64,000 nt of DNA from Odontesthes bonariensis (taxonomy: Eukaryota > Chordata > Actinopteri > Atheriniformes > Atherinopsidae): assembly GCF_027942865.1 (NCBI RefSeq), contig NC_134507.1:1664425-1728424 (forward strand), given 5' to 3'. Shown here one piece after another: positions 62,420 to 64,000 of the stretch. The translations under genes and the position numbers were made by a program. A model generated the notes under the pieces. It did not search any database. It was not told the DNA's origin and saw only the letters and a program-made list of their open reading frames with translations. How positions within the stretch are numbered: position 1 is the stretch's first letter; each line of letters begins with the position of its first letter.

Positions 62420-62580
62420 ACTCAAAGTGAAACCAAAGCAGCGAATGGAAAAACACTGGGTTAAAACTGAAAAAAACTCTGATTCACTACAAAGAGGCGA
62501 TGCTTGTGCGCATGACCCGTCACAGTTCAGGCTCCATTTTGAGTGCACAGCAGCAGGTGGAAACCTGAGGTCAGAATCAG
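62420..62580 (+). other. Possible 5' exon of an unidentified gene
   Basis: Ends in CAGAATCAG|GTGAGTGTG, a strong donor. No coding content can be assigned. Proposed only as a partner to the exon-like segment at 62997. Confidence 0.2.
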
Positions 62581-62996
62581 GTGAGTGTGAACAACTTTTT
62601 CTTTTATCTTTTTTAGTATTTTTGTTGGGCTTTTAATGCCTTTAATGTTAGGACAGAGACAGGAAGCAGGGGGCAGAGGGAGGGGAAAGACACGCAGCAC
62701 AGGGCCGCTCGGTGCGGGAGTCGAACTGGGGCTGATGTGTTTTAATCAGGACTTCAGAGCAGCTTTGGCAGCAGTAACTCATCTGTAAATCCAAACTCCA
62801 CAAAGCTGCAGACAGCTGATCAGCTGGGTCAGCACAAACTGAGTCTGACGGCTCGGAGGAAAGAAATGACGTCTCGTTTCTCTAAAAGTTCCTTCTGACA
62901 TGGAACAGAAAGAAAAGCAGGAGGTTAAAGCTTGTTTCAGTTTGGCTGTGAGACCTGAACAGACGTGTTTGTCTTCATTCTTTTCTTCTCTCAGAC

Positions 62997-63096
62997 TGAC
63001 TGAAGTCCAGAAGATGGACAGAGCAGAGTCTGCAGCATCCAGCGGTCGCTCTACCAACAGGAACCCATCCAGACCTCCAGAACCATCAGACACAAA
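62997..63096 (+). CDS. Candidate first coding exon, possibly of an NLR-like fish gene
   Basis: Acceptor TTTTCTTCTCTCAG and donor GTAAGA bracket an ORF. From ATG at 63014 it reads MDRAESAASSGRSTNRNP then SRPPEPSDTK. The serine-rich sequence ending PSDTK resembles small N-terminal exons of the large fish NLR (NLRC3-like) family, but it is too short for proof. The rest would lie beyond the window. Treat it as a hypothesis. Confidence 0.28.
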
Positions 63097-63099
63097 GTA

Positions 63100-63470
63100 A
63101 GAGAACTCTTCTTATCTGGGATATCACCATGGCAACGTATACTGGCAACCCAAACAGGGTGTGAAGCAGGTTGGAAATATTCAGGCTGACTTTAACCTTA
63201 TTTTTAGGTGATCTGGCTTAACTCACCCTAACAGCGGAGATGTTGTTGAGCTGTAGTAGGATGCTGGTTATCAGCCCAGGTTTTCTGACTCTGAATATGA
63301 GCGTGTTCATGTTCATGAGGAGGTGGTATCAGCTGACCAATCAGAACCTCTAATTCTGTCAGAGTGAAAAGCAGCAGCAGCTGCTGTGAAAGCTGGAAGG
63401 AAAGAAGGCAAAAAGGAAAAAGAATGCCAGCAGGAGGAGATGTGATCTGTATATGATGGTGTATTTTATT
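63100..63470. other. Non-coding, nothing recognised
   Basis: Would be intron if the preceding exon is real. Confidence 0.4.
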
Positions 63471-63472
63471 AA

Positions 63473-64000
63473 GGCAAGGCAAGGCAAGGCAATTTTATTT
63501 ATAGAGCACAATTCATACACAGGGCAATTCAAAGTGCTTTACAGCTACATAAAATCACAAGAAGGCAATAAAACCATTAAAAAGTAATAAAAAAAATAAA
63601 ATAAAAGAAAGAAATTAAAAAAGAAAGAAATTTAAAACCCATTAAAATAATCATTAAGTAATTAAAAAGTGAAGAAATGAAGTGCAGATAAAATACTTTC
63701 AGGTGTCATAAGCACAGCTAAACAGAACTGTTTTCAGCCTGGATTTAAACATTGTCAGAGTTGAGGCCTGTCTCACATCTTCTGGAAGACTGTTCCAGAT
63801 TTTAGGAGCATAAAACTGAAACGCAGCCTCACCTTGTTTAGTCCTGACTCTGGGCCCCAGCAGGAGACCCCTCCCTGGGGCAGCAGACCCCTCCCTGGGG
63901 CAGCAGACCCCTCCCTGAGGTTCTCAGAGCCCGAGTTGGTTCATATGGCTCTAACATGTCAGAGATGTACTTTGGCGCTTGACCGTGAAGAGACTTGTAC
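63473..64000 (-). pseudogene. Second L2-like LINE copy, runs off the window
   Basis: 3' tail begins with AAGGCAAGGCAAGGCAAGGC and matches 61142 onward at high identity, including the 20-bp repeat (three copies, 63860-63919). Same orientation as the first copy, about 2.3 kb away. Confidence 0.88.

Overview
This is nuclear DNA from a ray-finned (teleost) fish. It carries spliced vertebrate genes with GT-AG introns and consensus polyadenylation signals. It also carries typical fish mobile DNA: L2-like LINE tails on the minus strand, hAT elements with 8-bp target duplications, TTAA- and TA-flanked MITEs, and many minisatellites. I cannot name the species.

Three protein-coding genes are clear. 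(1) bmpr1a, a BMP type I receptor, + strand, ten coding exons from 9481 to 24410; the exon with the start codon and signal peptide was not found. (2) rps27a, the ubiquitin-eS31 ribosomal fusion, - strand, five coding exons from 31202 down to 28522, complete at 156 residues, with a non-coding first exon and a pyrimidine-rich (5'TOP-like) start. (3) clhc1, clathrin heavy chain linker domain-containing 1, + strand, eleven coding exons from 31707 to 49346. Its reading frame closes exactly (1749 nt, 582 residues). rps27a and clhc1 are head to head with about 340 bp between likely starts, the same arrangement as in human. A possible start of a fourth gene lies near 62.5-63.1 kb (weak).

Layout: 1-9480 is intergenic DNA or upstream bmpr1a intron with minisatellites, MITEs and an L1-like remnant. 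9481-24410 is bmpr1a. 24411-28490 holds its 3' UTR, a TTAA foldback element and a BED-finger hAT element. 28495-31370 is rps27a. 31707-49560 is clhc1. 49560-64000 is a transposon-dense graveyard that includes a ~5.06-kb element with a 10-bp target duplication.

The outstanding feature is minisatellite content: about 19.4 kb (30%) is tandem repeat, and the arrays lie against splice junctions. In bmpr1a about 82 copies of a ~56-bp unit each repeat the exon's own 5' splice site fused to a transposon end. In rps27a about 17 copies of a 39-bp unit repeat the last bases of exon 2 plus its donor. In clhc1 about 158 copies of a 34-bp unit fill a whole intron from donor to acceptor, and the last unit supplies the working acceptor. 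The very long ORFs in these arrays are artefacts of repeats without stop codons. No tRNA, rRNA, CRISPR array or prokaryotic operon was seen.
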